64,000 nt of DNA. Source: Sporosarcina koreensis. Lineage in GTDB: Bacteria > Bacillota > Bacilli > Bacillales_A > Planococcaceae. A program made the translations under genes and the position numbers. The stretch spans positions 871,774 to 935,773 of the forward strand of contig NZ_LN651337.1 in the NCBI RefSeq assembly GCF_000826145.2, read 5' to 3'. The notes below the pieces were generated by a model, which ran no database searches, had not been told where the DNA came from, and was given only the letters and a program-made list of their open reading frames with translations. Of this stretch, positions 26,704-35,946 are shown piece after piece. How positions within the stretch are numbered: position 1 is the stretch's first letter; the number at the start of each line of letters is the position of its first letter.

Positions 26704-27435
26704 CTATATATACCAGCCGCCGTTCAGCTTCAGGATCTCCCCGGTCATGTAATCGGCTTTTCCGCTTGTCAGGAAACCGACAAGATCTGCCACTTCTTCA
26801 GGACGGCCCGGAATCTGCAGAGGAATCTCCTGCATGACGAGTGCGCGCTCCTCATCAGGAATCTCCTCATTCATCCTCGTCTCGATCCAGCCGGGAGCGA
26901 TCCCGTTCACCCGGATGCCTCCGAATGCAGCCTCTTTGGCATATGCTTTGACGAATGCATGCTGGGCACCTTTCACACTGGAGTACATCACTTCACCCGC
27001 CGCTCCGGCACTGCCCCAGATGGAACCGATGAACACGACGTAAGCGGGAGCGTGTTTACGCAGTTTTGAGGACAGCAGACTGATCAGACGCGCAGGATTC
27101 TGGACGTGGACACGCCACAGGGCTTCCATCTCGTCTTCCGTCGTCTCGGTCAGGAGTTTCAGCGCGGACTGCCCGCCGGCAGCGACAATGCATGAAATAT
27201 CACCTGCCGCCGTGGCAAGGGCATCGGCAGCCCCTTTTGCCGTGAAGTCTGCCTGCATACAGACGAATTCGCCATCCGGGTGCTCTTGCTGCAGGCTGTC
27301 ACGCAGGTCTGCGGCCGCAGATCCATTCGTATTATACTGCATGCAGAGCGACCAGCCGTCCGCAGCGAGACGGCGGCAGATCGCCTGCCCGATCCCTCCG
27401 GATGCACCGAGGATGAGCGCCCTGCGCCTGGTCAT
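26704..27435 (-). CDS. ymfI: YmfI, SDR-family EF-P 5-aminopentanone reductase
   Basis: A 243-residue short-chain dehydrogenase. The cofactor motif LGASGGIG is at the N-terminus, the catalytic Ser-Tyr-Lys set is in GSIWGSAGAAGEVMYSSVKGA, and PGWIETRM follows. B. subtilis YmfI reduces the 5-aminopentanone group on Lys32 of elongation factor P. The start overlaps the ymfH stop by 4 nt (ATGA), so the genes are translationally coupled. The neighbours ymfH and ymfF belong to the same modification cluster, which favours this over a fatty-acid FabG role. Confidence 0.9.
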   Translation of the reverse strand: MTRRRALILGASGGIGQAICRRLAADGWSLCMQYNTNGSAAADLRDSLQQEHPDGEFVCMQADFTAKGAADALATAAGDISCIVAAGGQSALKLLTETTEDEMEALWRVHVQNPARLISLLSSKLRKHAPAYVVFIGSIWGSAGAAGEVMYSSVKGAQHAFVKAYAKEAAFGGIRVNGIAPGWIETRMNEEIPDEERALVMQEIPLQIPGRPEEVADLVGFLTSGKADYMTGEILKLNGGWYI

Positions 27436-28733
27436 CCCTGCTCGTTCCCCGTCGGATGGATCGTCAGCACGGTCTGTCCGTTTTCATAGTACAGATCACG
27501 GAATGCTTCCTTCATCTGTTCCACAGTCAGCTGTTCCAGAACAGGCACGACATCGAACAGATTCATCTCATTGAAATTATAATGGGTGAACTGGTTGGCG
27601 ATATACTCCGGTGAATTGAGCGCCCTCATGAAGAGCCCGATCCGCTTCTTCCGGATCCTGTCCAGCTGGCCGTCCGTGATTGACCAATTGCTCTTAGCTT
27701 CATCCAGGACGCTGAAGATCAGCTTCTCCAGTTCCTCAGGGTGATCCGTATCCGAGCCGACGACCGCGAAACCGAATCCGTTCTCCAAGTTGAATTCATA
27801 GGAGAATGACTCGTCGATCAGCCCCTCGTTATACGCTTTTGTATAAAATTCAGAAGAACGGCCGAACAGAATATCGAGCGTCACATCGGATGCGAGCTCG
27901 CGGATGAGCATCTCTTTCCCGCTCATAGCCGTATTCCGGCATTTCGTTCCGATCATCAGCTTCGGCTTCGTGACGTCCATCCGCAGGTCGCTGCGCGTCT
28001 CGGCCGCTTCATCCGGCTCATCCGGGAACTGCCGGACGACAGGTTCAGGTGCCTTGAATGATTTCGAATGCTGGTCCTCTTTCACGAACTTCAACATTTC
28101 TGCAGGGTCGACATTACCCACCGCAAAGAACACCATGTTGGATGGGTGGTAGAACGTTTCATAGCATTCATACAGATGGTCGGCTGTGATGTCCTGAATG
28201 GTTTCGACGGTTCCCGCGATATCAATGCGGACCGGATGGTTCCTGAACAGATTTTCGATTGTCCCGAAGTACTGGCGCCAGTCCGGCTGGTCATCATACA
28301 TCGTGATTTCCTGTGCGATGATGCCTTTTTCCTTCTCGACGGTCTTCTCTGTGAAATACGGCTGCTGTACGAAATCCAGGAGAGTCTTCGTGTTTTTGTA
28401 CAGGTTCGATGTAGATGAAAACAAGTAGGAAGTCCGTGTGAATGACGTGAATGCATTTGCGGCTGCCGCATTTTCACTGAATTCCTGGAAGACATCCCCT
28501 TCTTCCTTTTCAAACATCTTGTGTTCCAGGAAGTGCGCAATCCCATCAGGGACCGTTACGTACTCCTTTCTATCCCGCGGGATGAATGTACGATCGACGG
28601 AGCCGTATTTTGTCGTGAATGTCACGTACGTCTTCGAAAACCCTTCTTTCGGAAGAACGTAGACGTTCAACCCATTCTCAAGCTTTTCGTGATACAGCGT
28701 TTCCTGCAGCTGATTGAAATGTATTTCATTCAT
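27432..28733 (-). CDS. ymfH: YmfH, M16 insulinase-family protein with intact zinc motif
   Basis: A 433-residue M16-family protein. HFLEH (the inverted zinc motif HxxEH) is at about residues 68-72 within DGIAHFLEHKMFEKEEGDVF. Homologues are annotated as EF-P 5-aminopentanol modification-associated proteins. It overlaps ymfF by 8 nt and ymfI by 4 nt. Together YmfF and YmfH would form the inactive/active half pair usual for heterodimeric M16 peptidases. The actual substrate is not shown. Confidence 0.93.
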   Translation of the reverse strand: MNEIHFNQLQETLYHEKLENGLNVYVLPKEGFSKTYVTFTTKYGSVDRTFIPRDRKEYVTVPDGIAHFLEHKMFEKEEGDVFQEFSENAAAANAFTSFTRTSYLFSSTSNLYKNTKTLLDFVQQPYFTEKTVEKEKGIIAQEITMYDDQPDWRQYFGTIENLFRNHPVRIDIAGTVETIQDITADHLYECYETFYHPSNMVFFAVGNVDPAEMLKFVKEDQHSKSFKAPEPVVRQFPDEPDEAAETRSDLRMDVTKPKLMIGTKCRNTAMSGKEMLIRELASDVTLDILFGRSSEFYTKAYNEGLIDESFSYEFNLENGFGFAVVGSDTDHPEELEKLIFSVLDEAKSNWSITDGQLDRIRKKRIGLFMRALNSPEYIANQFTHYNFNEMNLFDVVPVLEQLTVEQMKEAFRDLYYENGQTVLTIHPTGNEQG

Positions 28734-30012
28734 CTTCGAGTGCCTCCCGTCCGGAAAGAAGATACGTGATCTCTTTCGTAAGCTGTCCCGCCATCTGCTG
28801 GACGTCTTCCTTCGTCACCTGTTCCCACTTCGCAATCAGGTGATCAGCGCGGAAGTTTTCGTCCAGCTGTTTATATTGGTCGTAAATATCGATCTGGCCT
28901 TTTGCCGAGTCGAATGCGCTGCGTATACTGTTCGACAGCAGTGCGAGCGTCTGCCTCATTTCCAGATCCGAGATCTTCCCTTGTTTCATGGCTTCGATCT
29001 GCTCACCGATCAATCTTGCCGTTTTTTCCTCTTCTTCCGCATCGATTCCCGACATGATATACAGCAGACCATACTGGGATGAATAGGAGCTGGAGCAGTA
29101 GTAGGCCAGACTCTCTTTTTCACGAACATTGACGAACAGCTTGCTGTGCGCAAATCCGCCGAGGACTCCGTTGGCCATCTGCATTTTCGGATAATCGGGA
29201 TGGCGGAAGTCGACCGGCGTGCTGTAAGCCATGTTGAGTTTCCCCTGTTTCATGTCCTGTTTCTCGCGGATATGTTTCGGCGGGGTCTCCCCGGAATGCT
29301 CATGACCGGCCGGCTGGACCGTTTGACGGTCTCCCGCCGGGAAGCTGAACAGGTCTTTCACCTGTTCGATCATCTGCTGCTCATCGATATCGCCGAGCAC
29401 GTAGATATCGATCGAGTCGTTGTTCAGCATGCTGTCGTATGTCTGTCTGAGCGTTTCTGCCGTCACGGCCAGTACAGCCTCCTCCGATCCGTTCGCGGAG
29501 AGGGATGCCGGTTCGCCCGGGCGGATCAGTTCGAGCATCCGCTTGTTGGCGTAGCGAGTCTTGTCGTTGTAGACGGAGCGGATCCGATCCGCCACCGATT
29601 GTTTCTCACGTTCGACGATCGTTTCACTGAACGCTCCGTCTGTGAGGTTCGGCTCGAACAGGCTCTCCTTGACCAGAGACAGCAGCTGCTCGAACACCGG
29701 GCCATCCGGATTGTTCAGATACTCATCGTTGACACTTTCCGCAAACAGCATCAGGCTGTGTTGGTTCCCCCGCTTGCCCGTGTCCGTGTAGAATACCGCA
29801 CCATACAGCTCTTCGAGAGCCTGGCGCAGTTTCGTGCGGGTCGGATAATGGGCAGTCGAGTCTTCCAGGACATTCGCAAGCACCGTACGGGCTCCCGCGG
29901 ACTCCTCTGTCAGAGGCGCCGTGAATTTGATGGAGAGACTGATGGTTTTGAACTGAGCAGTCGGGCGTGTATAAAGAGTGACACCGGGCTGCAGAATAGT
30001 TTTGTTGAACAT
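28726..30012 (-). CDS. ymfF: YmfF, M16 insulinase-family protein without zinc motif
   Basis: A 428-residue M16-fold protein. Where the active partner has HFLEH this protein has VLANVLEDST, so zinc cannot be bound; the later segment VREKESLAYYCSSSYSSQYG carries the Arg-Tyr pair that inactive partners donate to the shared site. First gene of ymfF-ymfH-ymfI, with a promoter about 90-110 bp upstream. Confidence 0.93.
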   Translation of the reverse strand: MFNKTILQPGVTLYTRPTAQFKTISLSIKFTAPLTEESAGARTVLANVLEDSTAHYPTRTKLRQALEELYGAVFYTDTGKRGNQHSLMLFAESVNDEYLNNPDGPVFEQLLSLVKESLFEPNLTDGAFSETIVEREKQSVADRIRSVYNDKTRYANKRMLELIRPGEPASLSANGSEEAVLAVTAETLRQTYDSMLNNDSIDIYVLGDIDEQQMIEQVKDLFSFPAGDRQTVQPAGHEHSGETPPKHIREKQDMKQGKLNMAYSTPVDFRHPDYPKMQMANGVLGGFAHSKLFVNVREKESLAYYCSSSYSSQYGLLYIMSGIDAEEEEKTARLIGEQIEAMKQGKISDLEMRQTLALLSNSIRSAFDSAKGQIDIYDQYKQLDENFRADHLIAKWEQVTKEDVQQMAGQLTKEITYLLSGREALEDE

Positions 30013-30095
30013 TCACCTACACCTCGATTTATCAAAATGGATTCAGTTCATTCACGTACAAAGCGTACAGTAGCAGTATGCTTCTTTCCAACTTC

Positions 30096-30124
30096 ACTAT
30101 ACATTTCCAAAGTGGCGCATTCAA
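30096..30124 (-). promoter_or_regulatory. Candidate SigA promoter for ymfF
   Basis: TTGAAT (30124-30119), 17 bp, TATAGT (30101-30096) on the minus strand, just downstream of the nupQ terminator and about 80 bp before the ymfF start. Confidence 0.6.
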
Positions 30125-30138
30125 GCGAAGGGACCCAC

Positions 30139-30183
30139 AAAAAAACTGCCCCGCGCCATCCTTTGCAGGACAGCCGGGACAGT
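30139..30183 (-). terminator. Intrinsic terminator of the nup operon
   Basis: A long imperfect stem (30146-30183, about 16 pairs with a bulge and wobble pairs) followed by seven T residues on the minus strand. Confidence 0.88.
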
Positions 30184-30189
30184 CTGATA

Positions 30190-31152
30190 TCAACGGGACC
30201 CTTTGACGTACGGATCACCGAGTGCTTTCGGACCATTCGCCCGACCGATGAATCCGGCCAGTGCAACGATTGTCAGCACATATGGCAGGATGTACAGCAC
30301 GAACGATGGGACGTTTTCCATGAACGGCAGCGACGAGGAGTTGATCGCCAGCGCCTGTGCGAAGCCGAAGAAGATGGCAGCGCCCATTGCTCCGATCGGA
30401 TGCCATTTTCCGAAGATCATCGCAGCCAGCGCCATGAAGCCCTGGCCGTTGATAGTCGCATGGCCGAAGTCATTTGTCATCGTCTGGGCATAGACGGCAC
30501 CGCCCATACCGGCAAGTCCGCCGGAGATGATGACAGCGATGTAACGGATGCGGTTGACCTTGATCCCCATCGTATCAGCTGCCATCGGATGCTCACCGAC
30601 AGAACGGAGACGCAGGCCGAATGGCGTTTTGTAGATGATGAACCAGGCGAGAACCGCTATGGAGATTGCCAAGATCGACGAACCATATACCGACTTGAAG
30701 AACATCGGACCAAGTACAGGGATGTCCTTCAAGAAGGGAATGTTGAAGCGGGCGATCTTTTCCTGGATGAAATCCGTCTGCCCTTTCCCGTAGATCATCT
30801 TCACCGAGAATAGGGCGATCGCGATCCCCAGCAGGTTGATGGCCACCCCTGAGACGACCTGGTCGGCGCGGAAGGTTATCGAAGCGACCGCATGCATCAG
30901 CGAGAAGATCGCCGATACCAGCATGGCTGCAAGAATCGAAACCCACGGTGTCCAGGCGCCGAATGTATCGGCGAAGAACAAGTTGAATACGATACCGACG
31001 AACGCACCCATGACCATAAGACCTTCCAGCCCGATATTGATGACACCGGAGCGTTCGGAGAACACTCCGCCAATCGCTGTGAAGATGAGGGGGGCTGCAT
31101 ACGCAATCGACAAAGGTACGATTATATACAATACATTAAGGAGCGTACTCAT
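30190..31152 (-). CDS. nupQ: Nucleoside ABC transporter permease NupQ
   Basis: A 320-residue permease of the BPD_transp_2 family with eight or more helices. The early GVFSERSGVINIGLEGLMVMGAF segment is the typical coupling region for this family. It lies 1 nt behind nupP. With NupN, NupO and NupP it forms a guanosine/purine nucleoside importer related to B. subtilis YufNOPQ. Specificity is inferred from that relation. Confidence 0.9.
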   Translation of the reverse strand: MSTLLNVLYIIVPLSIAYAAPLIFTAIGGVFSERSGVINIGLEGLMVMGAFVGIVFNLFFADTFGAWTPWVSILAAMLVSAIFSLMHAVASITFRADQVVSGVAINLLGIAIALFSVKMIYGKGQTDFIQEKIARFNIPFLKDIPVLGPMFFKSVYGSSILAISIAVLAWFIIYKTPFGLRLRSVGEHPMAADTMGIKVNRIRYIAVIISGGLAGMGGAVYAQTMTNDFGHATINGQGFMALAAMIFGKWHPIGAMGAAIFFGFAQALAINSSSLPFMENVPSFVLYILPYVLTIVALAGFIGRANGPKALGDPYVKGSR

Positions 31153-31153
31153 C

Positions 31154-32200
31154 TCACTTCGCCTCCTTTTTCTTGCTCAGTCGCAGCAAGCCGACCCGGA
31201 TGATATAGCCTGATGCTACAAAGAATATGATTAACGCAATGACAATCGAAACGATTTCAATCGGGATATTGGCGGCATTCGGCATGTTGTTCGCACCGTA
31301 TTTGAGGGAACCGAACAAGCTGGCACCGAATATTACGCCAAGCGGTGTATTGGCACCAAGGAGCGCAACGGCGATCCCATCGAATCCGATTCCGGTGAAA
31401 CCGGCACGGGACGAAATATTTCCGAACGTTCCGAGTGCTTCCATGGCACCGCCGAGACCGGCGAACGCCCCTGAAATGACCATTGCCAGGATGATGTTCT
31501 TCTTCACGTTCATACCGGCATACTGTGCAGCGTTCTCATTGAACCCTACGGACTTGAGCTCATAACCGAGCTTCATGCGCTCGAGGATGAACCACATGAT
31601 GAACACCATGAACAGTGCAACGAAAATACCATAGTGGAGTGTCGAGAAATCCGTCAGCTCCGATAGGAAATCCGATCGCAGTGATGCCGTATCCTGGATT
31701 TTATCCAGCTTGAAGCCGCCGCCTGAAATCGTCTTGATGAGCGCATTGACGATATGAAGGGCAATGTAGTTCATCATGATCGTGACGATAACTTCGTGGA
31801 CTTTGAGTGTCGCTTTCAGAAGTCCCGGGATGAGTCCCCAGATTGCACCGGCAGCAGCTGCTGCCAGGAGTGCAAGCGGCAAGTGGATGACTTTCGGCAG
31901 TTCGAACGCCATTCCGACGTAGGCAGCCACGAACCAGCCGACGATGAGCTGTCCTTCCACACCGATATTGAACAGGCCGGTGCGGAATGCAAATGCGACA
32001 GCAAGTCCCGCAAGTATGTACGGGCTGATCTGGCGGATCGTTTCACCGATCGCATAGGAATCTCCGAAAATGCCGTTCCATAACGCAGCATAGCCTGCCA
32101 CGGGATCATATCCGCTGACCAGCATGACAACAGCTCCTACAAGCAATCCGAGGATGATCGAGATTACCGGAACGAGCAGATTGATAATACGATTAGACAT
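31154..32200 (-). CDS. nupP: Nucleoside ABC transporter permease NupP
   Basis: With ATG 32200 the protein has 348 residues, the length of B. subtilis NupP, and AAGGTGA stands 8 nt before it. A GTG at 32212 would add four residues but has no better ribosome site. It has about eight to ten membrane helices and the coupling segment AFRTGLFNIGVEGQLIVG. The start overlaps the end of nupO by 8 nt, so the two are coupled. Confidence 0.9.
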   Translation of the reverse strand: MSNRIINLLVPVISIILGLLVGAVVMLVSGYDPVAGYAALWNGIFGDSYAIGETIRQISPYILAGLAVAFAFRTGLFNIGVEGQLIVGWFVAAYVGMAFELPKVIHLPLALLAAAAAGAIWGLIPGLLKATLKVHEVIVTIMMNYIALHIVNALIKTISGGGFKLDKIQDTASLRSDFLSELTDFSTLHYGIFVALFMVFIMWFILERMKLGYELKSVGFNENAAQYAGMNVKKNIILAMVISGAFAGLGGAMEALGTFGNISSRAGFTGIGFDGIAVALLGANTPLGVIFGASLFGSLKYGANNMPNAANIPIEIVSIVIALIIFFVASGYIIRVGLLRLSKKKEAK

Positions 32201-33761
32201 GCTTGTCGTCACCTTCTTTCAAAACAGGGCTTTCCTTACTTTCAGCAATTTCTTTTTTGTCATGACCGGCCATGAACAGTCCAAGTTCCTGCTCTGTTGT
32301 TTCTGCCGGTGTTACCGTATCGACGATGGCTCCGTCGTAGATGACCGCAATCTTATCGGACACATTCATGACTTCATCCAGCTCGAAGGAGATGAGCAGG
32401 ACAGCCTTCCCCTGGTCCCGCTGCTCGATGAGACGTCTGTGGATGAATTCGATAGCTCCGACATCCAGTCCGCGCGTCGGCAGAGCGGCAATCAGGAAAT
32501 CAGGATTGCGTTCGACTTCCCGCCCGATGATCAGCTTCTGCTGGTTACCGCCGGACAGGGCTCTGGCCAGTTCGTGCTCCCCCTGTGTCCGGACATCATA
32601 GTCCGCGATGATCTTATTGGCATGGTCGGCGACAGCTTTGTAGTTCATGAGACCGTTCGACGAAAACGGTTTCTGGTAATACGACTGCAGGGCGGCGTTA
32701 TACCCGACACTGAAGTCGAGGACGAGACCGTGTTTGTGGCGGTCTTGCGGAATATGGCCGAGACCTGTCTCTGTAATCGTCCGCGGTTTGCGGTTTGTAA
32801 TATCCTTGCCGCCGAGGATGATCTTCCCAGATTTAACTTTGCGCAGACCGGTGATCGCCTCGATCAGCTCAGACTGACCGTTGCCGTCGATACCTGCCAG
32901 CCCGACAATTTCGCCTCTCCGGACAGAAAGATTCAGGTTTTTGACTTTGTTGACATTGCGGTAGTCCGCCACTATCAGGTCCTGTATCGACAGGATTTCT
33001 TCGGTCGGCACTGCCGGTTTCTTTTCCGTCTTGAACGTCACCTGGCGTCCGACCATCAGGGTTGCAAGTTCTTCCGGATTGGTCTCTTCGGTGATCACCG
33101 TTCCAATCCCTTCGCCCTTCCGGATGACTGTCACCCGGTCGGACACCGACATGATCTCCTGCAGTTTGTGTGTGATGAGTATGATGGATTTCCCTTCTTC
33201 GATCAGCTTATGCATGATGCGGATCAGCTCATCGATTTCCTGTGGTGTCAGGGAAGCTGTCGGCTCATCGAATATCAGGATTTCCGCACCGCGATAAAGC
33301 GTTTTCAGAATTTCCACACGCTGCTGCATTCCGACGGAAATATCCTCGATTTTAGCGGACGGATCGACATTCAATCCGTAAAGCTTCGAAATCTCGGCAA
33401 CTTTCTTGGCGGAGTCTTTGATGTTGATCCTCCCGCCTTTGGTCGGTTCGCTGCCCAGGATGATGTTTTCTGTTACTGTCAGATTTTCAACGAGCATGAA
33501 GTGCTGGTGGACCATGCCGATCCCGAGATCGTTGGCAACATTCGGATCCGTGATATTGACTGCTTTGCCATTCACTTTGATCTGTCCGCCATCCGGCTGG
33601 TACAGGCCGAACAGGACGTTCATCAGAGTGGATTTACCCGCACCGTTTTCGCCGAGCAACGCATGGATTTCTCCCTTTTCCAGCTGAAGGGTAATATTTT
33701 TGTTCGCATAGAAATTGCCGAATTTCTTATCAATATTCAGCATCTCGATGACGTATTCCAC
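32193..33761 (-). CDS. nupO: Nucleoside ABC transporter ATP-binding protein NupO (two NBDs)
   Basis: A 522-residue protein with two ABC ATPase domains in one chain. The first has GENGAGKST, signature ISVGMQQRVEIL and Walker B ILIFDEPTA. The second has a degenerate P-loop GIDGNGQSE, signature ALSGGNQQK and ALPTRGLDVGA in place of a Walker B-Glu, the sugar/nucleoside-importer arrangement. The start is GTG 33761 behind AGGAAGTGAG; the longer open frame to 33869 crosses a hairpin and is rejected. Confidence 0.93.
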   Translation of the reverse strand: MEYVIEMLNIDKKFGNFYANKNITLQLEKGEIHALLGENGAGKSTLMNVLFGLYQPDGGQIKVNGKAVNITDPNVANDLGIGMVHQHFMLVENLTVTENIILGSEPTKGGRINIKDSAKKVAEISKLYGLNVDPSAKIEDISVGMQQRVEILKTLYRGAEILIFDEPTASLTPQEIDELIRIMHKLIEEGKSIILITHKLQEIMSVSDRVTVIRKGEGIGTVITEETNPEELATLMVGRQVTFKTEKKPAVPTEEILSIQDLIVADYRNVNKVKNLNLSVRRGEIVGLAGIDGNGQSELIEAITGLRKVKSGKIILGGKDITNRKPRTITETGLGHIPQDRHKHGLVLDFSVGYNAALQSYYQKPFSSNGLMNYKAVADHANKIIADYDVRTQGEHELARALSGGNQQKLIIGREVERNPDFLIAALPTRGLDVGAIEFIHRRLIEQRDQGKAVLLISFELDEVMNVSDKIAVIYDGAIVDTVTPAETTEQELGLFMAGHDKKEIAESKESPVLKEGDDKHV

Positions 33762-33879
33762 AGTTCTCACTTCCTTGCGTATAGTTTCTGCCTCATTAAA
33801 ATTGACACAATAAAAGATTTTGGAACAAAATCTTTTAGTCTGGCAACTTACCGGGCTCCGACCCACCAATTATGTATAC

Positions 33880-33909
33880 AAAAGAACGAAGGCCGGATTG
33901 CACCGGCCC
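33880..33909 (-). terminator. Hairpin between nupN and nupO
   Basis: GGCCGG/CCGGCC stem (33891-33908) with a moderately T-rich tail on the minus strand. It probably lets only part of the transcripts continue, so that the binding protein is made in excess over the membrane parts. Confidence 0.65.
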
Positions 33910-33935
33910 CCATCATTCAAATCCATGAGCTTTTC

Positions 33936-35009
33936 TTACTTTTCACCTGGTACTTCAATTTCGCCGTCAGCGATTTTCTTGCTGTATTCGTCGATTTTTG
34001 CAAGAACGTCTTCCGGAATCGCACCGCGGGAGTCAGCAAGTGCCACCCCTTCGTCATGGAGACCGTAGACTTTTGTTTCGCCGCCAGGGAACTTGTCTTC
34101 TTTCGCCAATTCAGCGACGTCGTTAACCGCATTGTCCACACGCTTCAGCATGGAAGTGAGTGTTACGTTGTCATCGCCGACCTGTCCTTCGTCGTACTGG
34201 TCGGAGTCGACACCGATGACCCATACATAAGCGTCTTTGTCAGCTGACTTGCGTTCTTTCGCTTCACTGAACACACCGTTTCCTGATCCGCCGGCAGCGT
34301 GGAAGATGATATCCACACCTTCGGAATACATACGGTTCGCTGCTGCTTTACCAAGTTCCGCCTTATCGAACGCGCCAGTGTACTGGACATCCACTTTAAG
34401 ATCTGGCTTCACTGCTTTGACGCCTTCAAGGAAACCGACTTCGAAACGCTCGATGACCGGGATTTCCATACCGCCGACAAAACCGATTTTGTCCGATTTC
34501 GTCATGAGAGCAGCTGCAACTCCAGCGAGGTAGGCACCTTCCTGCTCCTTGAAGAGGATGCTTGCAACGTTCGGCTGGTCCACTACGCCGTCAATGATTG
34601 CAAACTCAGTGTCCTTCTGCTGAGTTGCGATCGAGTCGATAGCATCTTCCATCAGGAAACCTACTCCGAATACAAGATTGAAGTCGCGTCGTGCAAGCGC
34701 ATTCAAGTTTGTTGTGTAGTCTGCGTCACTTTGTGATTGCAGGTAATCGAAGCCGCCGTCGCCTTTCTTAAGATCATTCGATTCACCGAATTCCTGAATC
34801 CCTTTCCAAGCGGATTGGTTGAACGACTTATCGTCGATACCGCCGACATCTGTAACCATAGCCACAGAGAATTCAGAAGACTTGTCTCCGCCAGAAGCTG
34901 AGCCTTTGTCATTCCCCTTGCTGTCATCCTTGTCTGAACCACAAGCTCCCAACACTGTGCCTGCAGCAAGTACGAGGGACAGGGCAAGACCGAATCTGCG
35001 TTTACTCAT
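33936..35009 (-). CDS. nupN: BMP-family nucleoside-binding lipoprotein NupN
   Basis: A 357-residue lipoprotein: Lys/Arg-rich N-terminus, hydrophobic stretch and lipobox LGAC (Cys at about 23), then a Ser/Gly/Lys/Asp linker. The Bmp domain is seen in [18 protein letters not shown] and [18 protein letters not shown]/PnrA-type proteins bind purine nucleosides. A GGGAGGT site precedes the ATG. It lies 52 bp behind ymfC and upstream of the ATPase and permease genes. Confidence 0.93.
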   Translation of the reverse strand: MSKRRFGLALSLVLAAGTVLGACGSDKDDSKGNDKGSASGGDKSSEFSVAMVTDVGGIDDKSFNQSAWKGIQEFGESNDLKKGDGGFDYLQSQSDADYTTNLNALARRDFNLVFGVGFLMEDAIDSIATQQKDTEFAIIDGVVDQPNVASILFKEQEGAYLAGVAAALMTKSDKIGFVGGMEIPVIERFEVGFLEGVKAVKPDLKVDVQYTGAFDKAELGKAAANRMYSEGVDIIFHAAGGSGNGVFSEAKERKSADKDAYVWVIGVDSDQYDEGQVGDDNVTLTSMLKRVDNAVNDVAELAKEDKFPGGETKVYGLHDEGVALADSRGAIPEDVLAKIDEYSKKIADGEIEVPGEK

Positions 35010-35061
35010 GTTTGTGTGACCTCCCTATTTATATGTTGGTATGATGAGGGCGGAATCCGCC

Positions 35062-35787
35062 TTATACCCGTTTCCGGACTACATGGAAGCTGAATTTATC
35101 AGCACGGAAGTAATTCTTCGAAAGAAGCACCATTTCACCAGTGTCTGTGTAGTGCTTCTGCAACAGGACGAGAAGAGGTACATCGACCCCGCACCGCAGG
35201 ATGGATGATGCTTCCTGATCATATCCCACTGGTTCAATATGTGCAATAGCCTGTGCGATATGGATCTTACCATCTTGTTCAAGCGCGTCGAAAAGCGAAT
35301 TTTTCATCAATTCAGAGGAAGTATTCCGTAAACTGCCGGATTTAACCTGATCGATACAATAGACGACCGGTTCCCCGTCCGCTGTGCGGACCCTCTTAAT
35401 TGTAACAATGGAATCCTCCGCAGCGCAACCGAACTTTTCAATGCTGTCATCCGCAGCCGGTGCTTCCGTCACTTCCATGAAAATCGTGCCGGGTTCCATG
35501 CCTGCATTGCGGATCATCGTTGACACACTGGATAATTCCTCGATCCCTGATGAGAAGACTGGACTTGGTTTCAGGAATGTACCGACACCATGCTTGCGGA
35601 CAATCACTTTCTCTTCTTCCAAGACACGCAGTGCTTCACGCAGCGTCGCGCGGCTGACACCAAGTGTCCTGGCGAGCTCGAATTCAGAAGGGAACTTCTC
35701 ATTTTCCTTGAAAACGCCGGCTTCGATGTTCTGCTTGATGTGCTCAATGACTTGGACATACAGATGCCGCTGGTCTGCCTTGATCAC
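35062..35787 (-). CDS. ymfC: GntR/HutC-family regulator YmfC
   Basis: A 241-residue regulator. The N-terminal winged helix (FPSEFELARTLGVSRATLREALRVLEEE) is followed by a UTRA ligand domain (about 85-235). In B. subtilis ymfC follows spoIIIE, as it does here, but there it is not next to the nup genes. Its place directly ahead of nupN in the same direction suggests it controls nucleoside uptake; the ligand is unknown. A palindrome about 20 bp upstream could be its operator. GAGGGAG precedes the ATG. Confidence 0.88.
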   Translation of the reverse strand: MIKADQRHLYVQVIEHIKQNIEAGVFKENEKFPSEFELARTLGVSRATLREALRVLEEEKVIVRKHGVGTFLKPSPVFSSGIEELSSVSTMIRNAGMEPGTIFMEVTEAPAADDSIEKFGCAAEDSIVTIKRVRTADGEPVVYCIDQVKSGSLRNTSSELMKNSLFDALEQDGKIHIAQAIAHIEPVGYDQEASSILRCGVDVPLLVLLQKHYTDTGEMVLLSKNYFRADKFSFHVVRKRV

Positions 35788-35807
35788 AAATCCATCTCCC
35801 TCCGGTT

Positions 35808-35859
35808 GAGGTCAGACCTCTGATGTTATACGTCGTTCCATTCAACCATACTATAACAT
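35808..35859. promoter_or_regulatory. Palindromes upstream of ymfC, possible operator
   Basis: GAGGTCAGACCTC (35808-35820) is a perfect 13-bp palindrome with GGT-N3-ACC symmetry like that seen in some GntR-family sites. A second inverted repeat, ATGTTATA (35823-35830) and TATAACAT (35852-35859), lies just upstream and includes a TATAGT-like -10. No copy was seen before nupN. Confidence 0.4.
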
Positions 35860-35946
35860 TACCGGGGGAGAAAATAAACAATGCATTTTAAAAAAACTTG
35901 TAAGAGAGTGACTTTCTGTTCATCTTCCGACAATCTTTCAACAGGA

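Noticed and set aside
29146-30813. 555-codon open frame on the + strand
   Set aside because: It runs antisense through ymfF, a terminator, a promoter and nupQ, which no real gene would do.
32124-34247. 707-codon open frame on the + strand
   Set aside because: It lies antisense to nupO and nupN, its translation is rich in His, Phe and Arg with no domain, and it crosses intergenic hairpins. It is a shadow of GC-rich coding on the other strand.
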